From assembly GCF_010500955.1 (NCBI RefSeq), contig NZ_QVMJ01000019.1, positions 1 through 64,000 on the forward strand: a stretch of 64,000 bases of DNA, given 5' to 3'. The notes under the pieces are model-generated. The model searched no databases, was not told where the DNA came from, and worked only from the letters and a program-made list of their open reading frames with translations. Numbering within the stretch: position 1 is the stretch's first letter; each line of letters opens with the position of its first letter. Shown here piece by piece: positions 17,325-25,872 of this stretch. The stretch comes from Bacteroides sp. 519 (GTDB taxonomy: Bacteria; Bacteroidota; Bacteroidia; Bacteroidales; Bacteroidaceae). The position numbers were made by a program, and so were the translations under genes.

Positions 17325-17936
17325 TTACTTAATGATGTACACAAAGCTGATGCCGGCACGGGTAATGCCTAAGTAATGGCGGTCTTTGCTTTTCTCAAAG
17401 AGCCCGCAAACGGGGGCTTGGTAACGATCATAGTCGATATACAGGTAACCTACACCCAGGTTAAACTCAAGGTTCCACCGGGGAGAGAGATAAAGCTGGT
17501 ATCCCCAGGAAAAGCCGGCACCGTAAAGCTGACCTTCGTAACGCTTGTCTTTCAGGGCACGTGTAGGACCGGTACCACCTATATTGAAGTAGCTATAGGT
17601 AGGATGGAAACCAAAGAAGTGACCTATAAAGCTTTCGCAGAGCCAGTAGCGAACTTCGGGTTGTACAAACACATGCTTGAATTTCTTGTTATCAGGAAAA
17701 GTCCAAGGGTTATAGCTTCCCCAGATATCGACTGTATAACGACGAGCAACACGGAATTCAAAACCGAGGTTTGGACTAAGCGTGAGATCGACTAAGCCGT
17801 TGTTCTTTAGGGCAAAATGAGCAATGGCTGGTTTCTCCATGCGAGGAATGTCGTAACGGGTATAGGTGGTTTGACTTAATATACCGCTGAACGGCAGAAG
17901 GGCAAACAAGGTAATCAGAAACAATCTTCCAATCAT
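17325..17936 (-). CDS. DUF3575 outer-membrane beta-barrel protein
   Basis: A 203-residue protein with a cleavable signal (LFALLPFSGILSQ). Alternating aromatic strands follow (YTVDIWGSYNPWTF, FVQPEVRYWL, YLSPRWNLEFNLGVGYLYIDYDRY) and the chain ends with an aromatic-rich terminal strand. This is the pattern of DUF3575 barrels regularly found as first gene of Mfa-type fimbrial operons. It is the first gene of this operon, downstream of a 1.2-kb gene-free leader. No experimental role is known to me; assembly or a platform in the outer membrane is an inference. Confidence 0.82.
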   Translation of the reverse strand: MIGRLFLITLFALLPFSGILSQTTYTRYDIPRMEKPAIAHFALKNNGLVDLTLSPNLGFEFRVARRYTVDIWGSYNPWTFPDNKKFKHVFVQPEVRYWLCESFIGHFFGFHPTYSYFNIGGTGPTRALKDKRYEGQLYGAGFSWGYQLYLSPRWNLEFNLGVGYLYIDYDRYQAPVCGLFEKSKDRHYLGITRAGISFVYIIK

Positions 17937-18671
17937 ACATAATAAGTATTAAACTGTAAATTCTAAAACAGTTCGTAAAACAATTAGTTAATTCATATCA
18001 AAGTTCAATCACCCCTACTCTCTCTTTTAGTTGCAAAGGGACAATGATTTATTAAAATCGTAGAATAATTTTCGATTAAATGCAGAGCCATGTTCACTCT
18101 TGGTAAACCGGAGTGTACAGCACATATCTTCCATATATAAATAACAGAAACAAAGAAGATAAATAGTATAAAAGGGCTTTAGGTTTTGCATCGCATCGAA
18201 AAAAATTCAGTCGTTGTAAATACACGCCCATTACATAAAATGAGCATCATTTGTGATACAAAACTATAACTTTTGGAGATATTGTGCAACTATGGACACT
18301 TCTTTAACTTTATTAACCATGTAACCATGAGGTACAGTTACATTACAAAGCAGTCAAATAAGCCACATTATTATATATATAAGAAAAACAGGACTAAAAT
18401 ATGATACAAAAATTGTTCACGAAGATTGCAAACATTAACTATCGTTAACTATACATTCTATAATATTCAGTCTTTGATGCGAATTAGGAATCAAACAATA
18501 TTATCAATTTGAACTATTTAGCAATGAGTAGATATAGAATTTACAACTAATATCACATTAGGCAAGCTTTTTTAGGTTATTATACTTTGCGAAACTCTGC
18601 GTACTCCGCGGTTAAAAAAGAGTAACTTAACAGCCCTACCCCTGTACCTTGTGGGCAAAACTGTTAAGCTC

Positions 18672-18807
18672 TATCAATTGCCGTCTGCTTTAGCTGACGG
18701 TTGTTAGAAAGATTTCTTTCTTGGCTTTAGCCAAATTAAATCACTTTGGCTAAAGCCCAAACTGCTATACTTTTTAGACCGTCAGCTAAAGCAGACGGCA
18801 ATTGATA
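18672..18807. repeat. Nested inverted-repeat element
   Basis: 30-base perfect arms (18672-18701 and 18778-18807, containing GCCGTCTGCTTTAGCTGACGG) enclose two smaller inverted words (TTGGCTTTAGCCAA at 18721-18734 and TTTGGCTAAAGCCC at 18745-18758). Each arm is itself nearly palindromic. A further hairpin (GGATACCC/GGGTATCC) follows at about 18815-18835. It resembles a REP or MITE-type palindromic element. Confidence 0.85.
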
Positions 18808-18981
18808 CAACACAGGATACCCACAAGGGGTATCCCTACAGAGATTCGATTGAAAATTTTTTCCAACCAACAGTATATTGTTTACTTATTTCGTGCCTGC
18901 TAAAAAGCATCAAATGTAAAGAATTGCCTCATGCAACCCTTGTTATACGCGCTACAGGGGCTATTTTAGTGCCTAATTTCA

Positions 18982-19063
18982 AAATGCTGCATTTTGCATT
19001 GACGAAATGCTGCATTTCGTTTAATCAAAATGCTGCATTTCGAAAGAGTGAAATGCTGCATTT
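18982..19063. repeat. Four phased palindromes, 23-base period
   Basis: AAATGCTGCATTT occurs at 18982, 19005, 19028 and 19051, exactly 23 bases apart, with a decayed fifth copy at 19066. Each is an odd palindrome (seven bases, one central base, seven bases when flanking G/C is included). The spacers differ. Confidence 0.9.
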
Positions 19064-19129
19064 CGAAATGACGATTTGCAGCATAAAGAAAATGTAATTA
19101 TTTGCGGATGAGTAAAAACTTACATTACG

Positions 19130-20377
19130 CTATTCATCGCGAAGAGCTTCGGCAGGTTCTATTTGCATGGCTTGCTGTGCCGGATACCATATACCCAGTA
19201 CAATCATCAGTGCCATTAAAGCCAGAGTGATAAGTGCACCTATTATAAAGCGTGTAACTGTAAAAGCATGTGGCCAAGTATTTACCACCTCCAGAACACT
19301 CAGGTTGATGCAAATAATTGCAGCTGGTATAAAAGCCAATAGTAGTAACAGTATCCCTTCGTTCATCAGGCGTTTCCAAAGGCCAGAGCGGGTACTGCCC
19401 AAGGCCATGCGCAACCCTATCTCGGAACGACGTTGCTGGGTACGGAACCAAAAAGTACCGATAATACCCAAGAAGATGTTCAACAGCAAGAAGGCCATCA
19501 TCCACATACGGGTTTTAACGGTGTTTGTCATATCGGCCAAACTGTGCCGACGAACATCTTTAAACGATTCAACTTTGCTGATAAACAGATTGCCAATACT
19601 GAATTGTGCATCGCTTATTTCCATCAGGCGGGCAGGAAAATCAGTAGTACCGGGGTGTACACGCAAACTGATTTCGTACCAGCTGGCATCGTTCATCTCG
19701 GCAATAGATTCTTCTTTAATTTCCCAAGCCACAAACTGATCGTTGTAGTTGGGCCAAAAATCGTTGTAACGCACCTTCTCACTAACGGCCCCCACACGAT
19801 AGATAGTGGCTGAATCGTCTACATTAAAAAACACGCTGTTAAGTAAAGACATATCAGCCAAAGGAGTAAATTGCATCAAATTGACACTTGCTACTGCTTC
19901 GCCTCTTTTTAAAGCTTCTACCAATGGTTCGTAACCTTTACCGTCGGTGCTTTGATAACGAAACACCCGGAAAAAGTCGGGCGTAACCAACCGGCGAAGT
20001 GGGTATACCACTGTGCTATCGATACGCCAGCCGGTACCACTGTTACTGCCGCAGTAGGGAGTGGCGTTATTCGACAATGCCACAGCCTCTACCTCGGGCA
20101 GGTGCCGCAAACGTTCAACCATATCAAGCATATCTTGTCCACCAGTTTGGGTAGCATTTTCTGGAGACACATAACCATCGGCCTTATCGGTTTTCCGGTA
20201 AACAGTTACTCTATATGTATCGGTTATATCGAACCCTACCGGTTCATAATAGGTTATGCAGGTAGTATAACCCCAATCTACCACATACCACAGTGCAACG
20301 AACACGATGAGCAACTCGGCCCACAACCAGCCATTGGCGCGCCGTTCGTTCCATATTTGTTTGAGTTGTTGTTTCAT
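19130..20377 (-). CDS. MacB-type ABC transporter permease (FtsX domain), second
   Basis: A 415-residue permease. A single N-terminal membrane segment (WAELLIVFVALWYVVDWGY) is followed by a periplasmic MacB-like domain of ~230 residues. Three C-terminal membrane segments form the FtsX domain (MAFLLLNIFLGIIGTFWF, LLLLLAFIPAAIICI, IIGALITLALMALMIVLG). QRRSEIGLRMALGSTRSGL is the conserved cytoplasmic FtsX motif. It is the last gene of a four-gene efflux operon, 18 bases after the first permease. It probably forms a heterodimer with that permease, exporting a peptide, antibiotic or lipid-like substrate; the substrate is not predictable. Confidence 0.88.
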   Translation of the reverse strand: MKQQLKQIWNERRANGWLWAELLIVFVALWYVVDWGYTTCITYYEPVGFDITDTYRVTVYRKTDKADGYVSPENATQTGGQDMLDMVERLRHLPEVEAVALSNNATPYCGSNSGTGWRIDSTVVYPLRRLVTPDFFRVFRYQSTDGKGYEPLVEALKRGEAVASVNLMQFTPLADMSLLNSVFFNVDDSATIYRVGAVSEKVRYNDFWPNYNDQFVAWEIKEESIAEMNDASWYEISLRVHPGTTDFPARLMEISDAQFSIGNLFISKVESFKDVRRHSLADMTNTVKTRMWMMAFLLLNIFLGIIGTFWFRTQQRRSEIGLRMALGSTRSGLWKRLMNEGILLLLLAFIPAAIICINLSVLEVVNTWPHAFTVTRFIIGALITLALMALMIVLGIWYPAQQAMQIEPAEALRDE

Positions 20378-20395
20378 TGTTTAATTTTTGAATGT

Positions 20396-21685
20396 TTATC
20401 TTTCGTTCAATGAGTCGGTAATATCTCTTCGTGAAGTTCGCCAGGCAGGAATACCGGCACTGAGCAGGTTCAAGAGCAAACAAAACAGGAAGGCCAAAGC
20501 AAAAACCGATGGCGACAACAGGAAGGTTGCACTAACCGTATTCTCGCCTGATTGAAAAGCTGAGAAGTAATTTGAGAACAGCATATCACTCATCAACAGT
20601 GCTGCTATATATGACAAGCCCAAACCTACAATACCTCCTAACAGCGAATAAAGCAGGTTTTCCGAAAGTATCTGTACCACCAACTCGTTTCGGGTAGCAC
20701 CAAAGGCTTTGCGCAATCCTATTTCGCTCAGCCGGCGACGCATACGCGACAAGGTGAGGCCCGAAAGATTTACCGCCGGCACCAAAAGTAACACTAAAAT
20801 GGTAATGATGTACATTTTCACCATCTCCGAAGCCACTGAGTAATTATTGGCTGAGGTGTGATGGGCATCAACAAAATACTCGGCGGGCATACCGCGAAAG
20901 AGCAGATTGAATCGTTCCAGGTTTTGTTCGTAAGCCAATCGTCGCCGTTCTACTTCTTCTTTAATGGCTGGAAAGTCTGCTTTGGAACGAGCCAATATGG
21001 CAACTTGTAAATTACCCATGATACCGGCTTCGTCCCACGAATCTTCGAGCATACCGGTGCTCGACAACGGTATCCATATTTGCGAATAGGCTTTGGCAGC
21101 TAGCATCGAAACATCAGCAACCACCCCGCTTACGGTATACTCGGCATGGTTGATCAGAAAGGTACGACCAACGGCATTGGTGGTGCCAAACAACGTACGA
21201 GCCACGCCTGCCGAGATTACGGCACGAGTAAGACCCGATTCGAAATCGGCTGTATCATAAGGCTTGCCATCAAGAAATCTAAATTCGAATACCTGCCAAA
21301 AGGCATCGTCGGTTTGCAATACATCGGCGCTCACTTTATCGGTTGATGCAGGCATAGAGGCAAGTGCAGTTTGCGGAAACACGGTAAAACCGGTAGTGGT
21401 TTCGGCCGACTCCAAATCTTTGAATACCTCGCGAACGGTTTTCCACGAGATAGGACCATTAGACATCCAGTTGAGATTTTCTTTGTATTGAATTCCCATC
21501 CAACGCATAGCCAGCATGCGGTCACGGTGGGTTTCGGGCTCCATATTGGCTATATCGGCCCGAATGGTGATAACCATAACCATTATCATGGCTATTGCCA
21601 AAGCTGTTCCGGTTATGGAAATAATACTCAGAAGCTTATTTTCTTTCAGCAAATAGATTGCTTGTTTAAAGTATTGTGAGAACAT
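20396..21685 (-). CDS. MacB-type ABC transporter permease (FtsX domain), first
   Basis: A 429-residue permease of the same fold as its downstream partner. The N-terminal segment is LLSIISITGTALAIAMIMVMV, then comes a periplasmic domain with typical FtsX/MacB strands. The coupling motif MRRRLSEIGLRKAFGATRNELV precedes the last two membrane segments (LLYSLLGGIVGLGLSYIAALLM and FLLSPSVFALAFLFCLLLNLL). It starts 28 bases after the ATPase stop. Two distinct permeases in one operon point to a heterodimeric transporter, as is common in Bacteroidales. Confidence 0.88.
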   Translation of the reverse strand: MFSQYFKQAIYLLKENKLLSIISITGTALAIAMIMVMVITIRADIANMEPETHRDRMLAMRWMGIQYKENLNWMSNGPISWKTVREVFKDLESAETTTGFTVFPQTALASMPASTDKVSADVLQTDDAFWQVFEFRFLDGKPYDTADFESGLTRAVISAGVARTLFGTTNAVGRTFLINHAEYTVSGVVADVSMLAAKAYSQIWIPLSSTGMLEDSWDEAGIMGNLQVAILARSKADFPAIKEEVERRRLAYEQNLERFNLLFRGMPAEYFVDAHHTSANNYSVASEMVKMYIITILVLLLVPAVNLSGLTLSRMRRRLSEIGLRKAFGATRNELVVQILSENLLYSLLGGIVGLGLSYIAALLMSDMLFSNYFSAFQSGENTVSATFLLSPSVFALAFLFCLLLNLLSAGIPAWRTSRRDITDSLNER

Positions 21686-21713
21686 AATATTTACGATTTA
21701 GAATGCTATAACT

Positions 21714-22379
21714 CTACTTCACTTGTCTACCATCGAAGAAGCGTATTGTGCGGCTGGTTTGTTTGGCCTGTTCTTCATTATGGGTTACCATAACAATGGT
21801 GCGGCCATCTTCTTTATTCAGTTTATGAAGCAACTCCATAACTTCGCCACCCATTTTTGAATCGAGGTTACCGGTAGGCTCATCGGCAAGGAGTATTTGC
21901 GGATTGCCAACAATGGCACGGGCAATGGCTACACGCTGACACTGACCACCACTTAACTGAGTTGGGAAGTGACGCATACGGTGACTTAAGCCTACACGTT
22001 CGAGCATTTCTTTTGCCAAACGCTTGCGTTCAGCCGATGGTGTACGACGGTATAGTAAAGGTAACTCTACATTATCGAGTACATTTAATGAGTTTATAAG
22101 GTGGAACGACTGAAATACAAAACCCAGCGTTTCGTTACGGAAAGCTGCTAGTTGTTTATCTTTCATGTTGCTCACTTCCGTATTGTTTATTTCTATTGTA
22201 CCTGTGCTTGGCGAATCGAGCAAACCAATAAGATTAAGCAATGTTGATTTACCGCATCCCGAAGGTCCCATAATTGAAAGAAACTCACCACGGCCTACAT
22301 GCAGATTTACATTTTCGAGCGCCATAGTTTCGATTTCGCTAGTACGATAGATTTTAGAGAGATTTGTTAAAGTAATCAT
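21714..22379 (-). CDS. MacB/LolD-type ABC transporter ATPase
   Basis: A 221-residue ATP-binding subunit, typical length for the MacB/LolD group. Walker A is GPSGCGKST at residues 38-46, the ABC signature LSGGQ at 142-146 and Walker B ILLADEP from 162, followed by TGNLDS and the switch His in MVTHNEEQ. It lies between the adaptor gene and the two permeases on the same strand. It powers mechanotransmission across the inner membrane. The gap upstream (22380-22574) is a repeat array instead of a promoter, so it is likely expressed with the adaptor. Confidence 0.93.
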   Translation of the reverse strand: MITLTNLSKIYRTSEIETMALENVNLHVGRGEFLSIMGPSGCGKSTLLNLIGLLDSPSTGTIEINNTEVSNMKDKQLAAFRNETLGFVFQSFHLINSLNVLDNVELPLLYRRTPSAERKRLAKEMLERVGLSHRMRHFPTQLSGGQCQRVAIARAIVGNPQILLADEPTGNLDSKMGGEVMELLHKLNKEDGRTIVMVTHNEEQAKQTSRTIRFFDGRQVK

Positions 22380-22389
22380 AGTTTGAATT

Positions 22390-22574
22390 ATTTAATGTGA
22401 TAATGTGCTAATATGCCAATGTGCCAATGTGAATAATGTGCCAATGTGCCAATGTGCCAATGTGCTAATGTGAATAATGTGCCAATATGCCAATGTGGAT
22501 AATATGCTAATATATTAATGTAGATGCGCAGCCAATTAGCACATTGGCATATTGGCATATTTGCACATTATCCA
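22390..22574. repeat. TGCCAATG repeat array with inverted partner, inside the efflux operon
   Basis: More than ten tandem variants of TGCCAATG lie on the left. A loop (gatgcgcagcc) follows, then complementary words ATTGGCATATTGGCATATT on the right. It fills the whole gap between adaptor and ATPase genes. Related words lie at 14017-14066 ahead of mfa1. Confidence 0.85.
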
Positions 22575-23822
22575 TTATTTCACCTTCAACTTATTTTTAT
22601 TTTTATAAGAGGTCATATCCGAGACAATCACCTTATCGCCCGGTTTTAAACCTGCTGTTACTTCTACATATTCAAAGTTTGAGTCGCCCAGTTGTACTTT
22701 GCGTTTCACTATTTCATTTTCGCCATTCATTACCCATAGGTCGTATTCGCCACGGCCCACATAGTAAGAAGCATTTTTAATTCTCATTACATCTTCCTTT
22801 ACAGCATTCATTACATATACATCAGTTTTAAGACCAGAGCGCAAGCGGCGGTTGCTATCATCGTCAAGCTGAATGCTGAAAGAAATTACTCCATTCTTTG
22901 AAAGAGGGGTTACACTGGAAATAATTCCATCTAACTTGTCACTACCTATTTTAACTACTGCGCGACCTCCTGCCGATACACGATCACCATAAGCATCGGC
23001 TATTTCGCCATCTACCTTAAAGTGGCTCAGGTCCGAAATGATGGCTACCTGTGTTCCCTGTGGCACTTGTGCTCCCACCTGATTGTTTACATAGGTAAGA
23101 ATAGCTTTGCGAGGCGAACGGATTTGTGCATCATCCAGTGTACGTTTCATCTCGGCCAGTGATTTACGGAAGATGTTGAACTCAAGTTCCTGTACTTTCA
23201 TTTCGGCCTGGCGTACTTCTTTTTCGTTTTGGTATTGTTGTTTCAACTGTTCGAGTTCAAGCTGTGCTACGTTTACACTAAGCTCCGCCTGACGAACTTT
23301 ATCGGTAGTTCCTGCTCCCAGACTATCCAGATATTGTTCGTTGCGGAGTTCTACTTTCATGCGGCTTAGCTTCATATCCGAAACTTTAATCTGCATGGCC
23401 ATGTCGTTTAGCTTAGTCTGGTTGTTAACTTTTAGCTGATCGAGTTTATAACCGCGCATTTGTTCCTCGTCCAGTAGCTTTTTATATTCGGTTTCGGTGC
23501 TCTGTAAATCTAGTTTCAGGATTGGGGTTCCCACATTTACAGAGTCTCCTCCTTTACGGTAAACTTCAACAATACGGCTGTTAATGGGTGAGTTTATTAT
23601 CTCTTCAAAAGCAGGTACTACCCTACCCGATGCACTTACACTTACTTCGATTGTGCCTTTATCAACTTCGGATAGTACGATGTCTTTTTTTTGAACTCCG
23701 GCACGCATAAATGATACCAGAAGGCTGATAACTACAATGCAACCTACACCAATTGCCGAATACTTAATAATTTTCTTGTTACGTTCTTTTTGTCGAACTT
23801 CTTTGGGAATAACTCTGTCCAT
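22575..23822 (-). CDS. Periplasmic adaptor subunit (HlyD/MFP family) of ABC efflux system
   Basis: 415 residues when started at ATG 23822 (MDRVIPKEVRQKERNKK); a longer in-frame start exists but adds no recognisable sequence. One inner-membrane segment (YSAIGVGCIVVISLLVSF) is followed by a barrel/lipoyl half (VSVSASGRVVPAFEEIINSP), a long alpha hairpin (about residues 105-215, Gln/Glu/Leu-rich) and the second lipoyl and barrel domains (RSPRKAILTYVNNQVGAQVPQGTQVAIISDL). It is the first gene of the efflux operon and links the MacB-type permeases to an outer-membrane channel. No TolC homologue is in the window. Confidence 0.9.
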   Translation of the reverse strand: MDRVIPKEVRQKERNKKIIKYSAIGVGCIVVISLLVSFMRAGVQKKDIVLSEVDKGTIEVSVSASGRVVPAFEEIINSPINSRIVEVYRKGGDSVNVGTPILKLDLQSTETEYKKLLDEEQMRGYKLDQLKVNNQTKLNDMAMQIKVSDMKLSRMKVELRNEQYLDSLGAGTTDKVRQAELSVNVAQLELEQLKQQYQNEKEVRQAEMKVQELEFNIFRKSLAEMKRTLDDAQIRSPRKAILTYVNNQVGAQVPQGTQVAIISDLSHFKVDGEIADAYGDRVSAGGRAVVKIGSDKLDGIISSVTPLSKNGVISFSIQLDDDSNRRLRSGLKTDVYVMNAVKEDVMRIKNASYYVGRGEYDLWVMNGENEIVKRKVQLGDSNFEYVEVTAGLKPGDKVIVSDMTSYKNKNKLKVK

Positions 23823-23932
23823 TATATTGAATTTTAATTTTATAAGTTTAAGACGTACTCTACTAGTCAAAGGCTGTGCCAAACCCGTAAACTACTAATA
23901 CACAACATATAATCTCCGATTACAGGTGTTCG

Positions 23933-23955
23933 ATTCTGAACAGTTTGTTCAGAAT
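23933..23955. promoter_or_regulatory. 23-base palindrome between divergent efflux and barrel genes
   Basis: ATTCTGAACA (23933-23942) and TGTTCAGAAT (23946-23955) are perfect complements with a 3-base centre. It lies just upstream of the -33 box of the gene at 24034 and 111 bases before the adaptor start. Length and symmetry suit a dimeric repressor operator. Confidence 0.55.
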
Positions 23956-23976
23956 TGCAAGTACCAGCCACACCTA

Positions 23977-24008
23977 TTTGCATCAATAGGTTATTTTATT
24001 TAATTTTG
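23977..24008 (+). promoter_or_regulatory. Bacteroidota promoter of the 24034 gene
   Basis: TTTG at 23977-23980, a 20-base spacer, then TAATTTTG at 24001-24008. This is a perfect match to the TTTG/TAnnTTTG pattern and sits 26 bases before the start codon. Confidence 0.8.
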
Positions 24009-24033
24009 CATTACAAACTAAACTTTATTTTAT

Positions 24034-24693
24034 ATGCGACGAATTATTCTACTATCAATTATCTTATTCTCTGCTTTCTCCACTTTTGCGCAAACCCGTG
24101 AAAAGAGATTTTCTCTGATACCCGGTATTTTTTGTAATAGCAACTTCCTGAGTGAAGATGTTACTGGATTCGGAGGTGTTTTAGGGTTGGAATACATGAA
24201 ACACAAAGAGCATTTCTTTAGTATCGAACTCAGAACAAAATATGGATATTATGTTTTCGATGATGGTACAAAGTGGAAGAATGATGGTGAAGGAGGCTTT
24301 GATCCTCCAAAGAACCCCGGTGAAGCACGAGTGGAATACGGCTTGTTCAGTCCGCAGGTGGGAGTAGTACCTAAGTTTTATCTGCATTTAGAAGATTTAT
24401 CCCTGTTTCTGGAAAATGAATTTATTACCGGATTGATAACCGGTAAGGTTAAATATCAGGGATATGAAAAGAAGATTCGTATATCGGAACCTATATTTAG
24501 CTACAACATTGGTGTAGGAGCCATATTTAAGATCAGTAAAAACAGTAATAGTTCATTTGCTGCATCTATTGGATACTCTACCTTGAATTTACGAAGCAAG
24601 ATAAGGAGGAACCAACCACTAAACCATCCGTTCAAGATACCGGATCAGGATGCTATAGTTATGATTAATTTAGTGTTTAAAGTTCCGTTATGA
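24034..24693 (+). CDS. Exported outer-membrane beta-barrel protein of unknown function
   Basis: A 219-residue protein with a signal peptide (IILLSIILFSAFSTFAQ). Strands with alternating hydrophobic residues follow (FSLIPGIFCNSNFL, HFFSIELRTKYGYYVF, SFAASIGYSTLNL), and the chain ends AIVMINLVFKVPL, a typical terminal strand. No named family is recognised. It is transcribed away from the efflux operon from its own strong promoter and shares the palindrome at 23933-23955 with it. It ends one base before the convergent EamA gene. An eight-stranded small barrel is a reasonable guess. Confidence 0.7.
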   Translation: MRRIILLSIILFSAFSTFAQTREKRFSLIPGIFCNSNFLSEDVTGFGGVLGLEYMKHKEHFFSIELRTKYGYYVFDDGTKWKNDGEGGFDPPKNPGEARVEYGLFSPQVGVVPKFYLHLEDLSLFLENEFITGLITGKVKYQGYEKKIRISEPIFSYNIGVGAIFKISKNSNSSFAASIGYSTLNLRSKIRRNQPLNHPFKIPDQDAIVMINLVFKVPL

Positions 24694-25620
24694 TTATTTC
24701 CTCTTCCGAATCCTTGGAAACAGTTTTCTGAAATGTACCAGATACACTTTCACATTACTGCCGGCAATAATAAGTGTTACTGCCAGAATAATAAGTACAA
24801 TACCCGAAACAATACGTACTGTTAATTCTTCGCCAAACACTACCACTCCAAAGAACACAGCCGTTACTGGTTCTAACGCACCAAGTATTGCCGTTGGTGT
24901 AGAACCAATATATTGAATAGCGGCTGTGGTACAGAGAAACGATATTGCTGTGGGGAAAACAGCCAGTGCCAGCAAGTTAAACCACAGATACCATTTATCA
25001 GGTATTAGTAAACTTGTACAGAAATCTACACGCACAAAAAACAAGGAAAGACCGAATAAAAGTACATAAAAAGTAATTTTTAGTGTAGCAACATCTTTCA
25101 GCATCGGACGGTTTACCCCAACAATATATATGGCGTATGATAATGCCGAAGCCATTACCAACAGCGTTCCTGTTACACTTAATGTAGAACCATCGCCTCC
25201 CTTGAAAAGCAGGCTGATGCCTCCTAATGCCATCAGAATACATAATACGGTTAATGTGGTTACTTTCTCGCGGAAAAAGGCCGCCATAAGCAATGCTACC
25301 ATGATGGGGTAAACAAATAATAAGGTGGATGCTATTCCCGCTTCCATAAATTTATAACTCAGGAAAAGGGTTAGCGAAGAAAGGGCAACCAGAATCCCCA
25401 AAGCCATTAGTGGAAAAATCTCCTTTTTCTTTAATTTAAAGCTGCGTCCGCGCGCCTTTATCATAATTCCCAAAATGGGAATGGCGAAAAGATAACGGAA
25501 AAACAATACCGAATCCGGATTCATCCCTTCCTTATACAAGGGTAGTGCGAACAATGGGTTCATTCCGTAGGTGGCTGCAGCTATGGCTGCCAGTATGTAT
25601 CCTTTTGCTTTTCCGTTCAT
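24694..25620 (-). CDS. EamA/DMT-family inner-membrane transporter
   Basis: A 308-residue protein with about ten membrane segments arranged as two EamA repeats. The first runs from GYILAAIAAATYGMNPLFALPLY to about residue 140 and the second from SVTGTLLVMASALSYAIYIVGVNR to about 290. The late motif GALEPVTAVFFGVVVFGEEL is diagnostic of the family. Family role: export or exchange of metabolites, amino acids or sugars; the substrate cannot be assigned. A -7 box (TATTTTTG, minus strand) lies at 25649-25656. It is a monocistronic gene converging on the barrel gene. Confidence 0.9.
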   Translation of the reverse strand: MNGKAKGYILAAIAAATYGMNPLFALPLYKEGMNPDSVLFFRYLFAIPILGIMIKARGRSFKLKKKEIFPLMALGILVALSSLTLFLSYKFMEAGIASTLLFVYPIMVALLMAAFFREKVTTLTVLCILMALGGISLLFKGGDGSTLSVTGTLLVMASALSYAIYIVGVNRPMLKDVATLKITFYVLLFGLSLFFVRVDFCTSLLIPDKWYLWFNLLALAVFPTAISFLCTTAAIQYIGSTPTAILGALEPVTAVFFGVVVFGEELTVRIVSGIVLIILAVTLIIAGSNVKVYLVHFRKLFPRIRKRK

Positions 25621-25648
25621 ATACGTTTAGAGTCTTGATAAATGGATG

Positions 25649-25656
25649 CAAAAATA
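25649..25656 (-). promoter_or_regulatory. -7 box of EamA gene
   Basis: The minus strand reads TATTTTTG, matching TAnnTTTG, 28 bases before the start codon. No clear -33 partner is visible. Confidence 0.5.
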
Positions 25657-25724
25657 CAATCTTTTTCGTTAGCTGTTCTTTTTTTAACCGCAGAGTTTCG
25701 CGGATTAACGCGGAGTTTTTAATT

Positions 25725-25854
25725 AAGAATGGAAGGAGTTATCGCTTCGCTAGGAGTTAAAGGAGTTAAAGCTGTAGATGCTCTGAGGTATCTTAGAGCT
25801 ATAACTCCTAAGGAGCAAAGCTCCTGATAACTCCCTTTAACTCCTTCCATTCTT
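25725..25854. repeat. Inverted-repeat array downstream of GH35 gene
   Basis: Arms AAGAATGGAAGGAGTT (25725-25740) and its perfect complement (25839-25854) enclose several GGAGTTA / TAACTCC words, some shared with 4280-4337. It lies between the GH35 stop and the EamA start and could terminate GH35 transcription. Confidence 0.8.
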
Positions 25855-25872
25855 GATCATGAATATACTTTT

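Larger units (their letters stand above)
17937..19129. other. 1.2-kb gene-free leader of the fimbrial operon
   Basis: No coding frame on either strand looks real. It contains, from left to right, AT-rich sequence next to the operon start, a GAAACTCTGCG/CTCCGCGG word also seen near 25690 and 55065, a 30-base inverted repeat (18672-18807) and four phased palindromes (18982-19063). I could not pick a convincing minus-strand promoter for the operon. Confidence 0.7.

Noticed and set aside
18982..19063. Possible CRISPR array (regular repeats with differing spacers)
   Set aside because: Repeats are only ~13 bases, spacers ~10 bases, and no cas genes are in the window.
25725..25854. Insertion sequence remnant suggested by inverted ends
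   Set aside because: The ends enclose only related short words, with no transposase frame and no target duplication seen.
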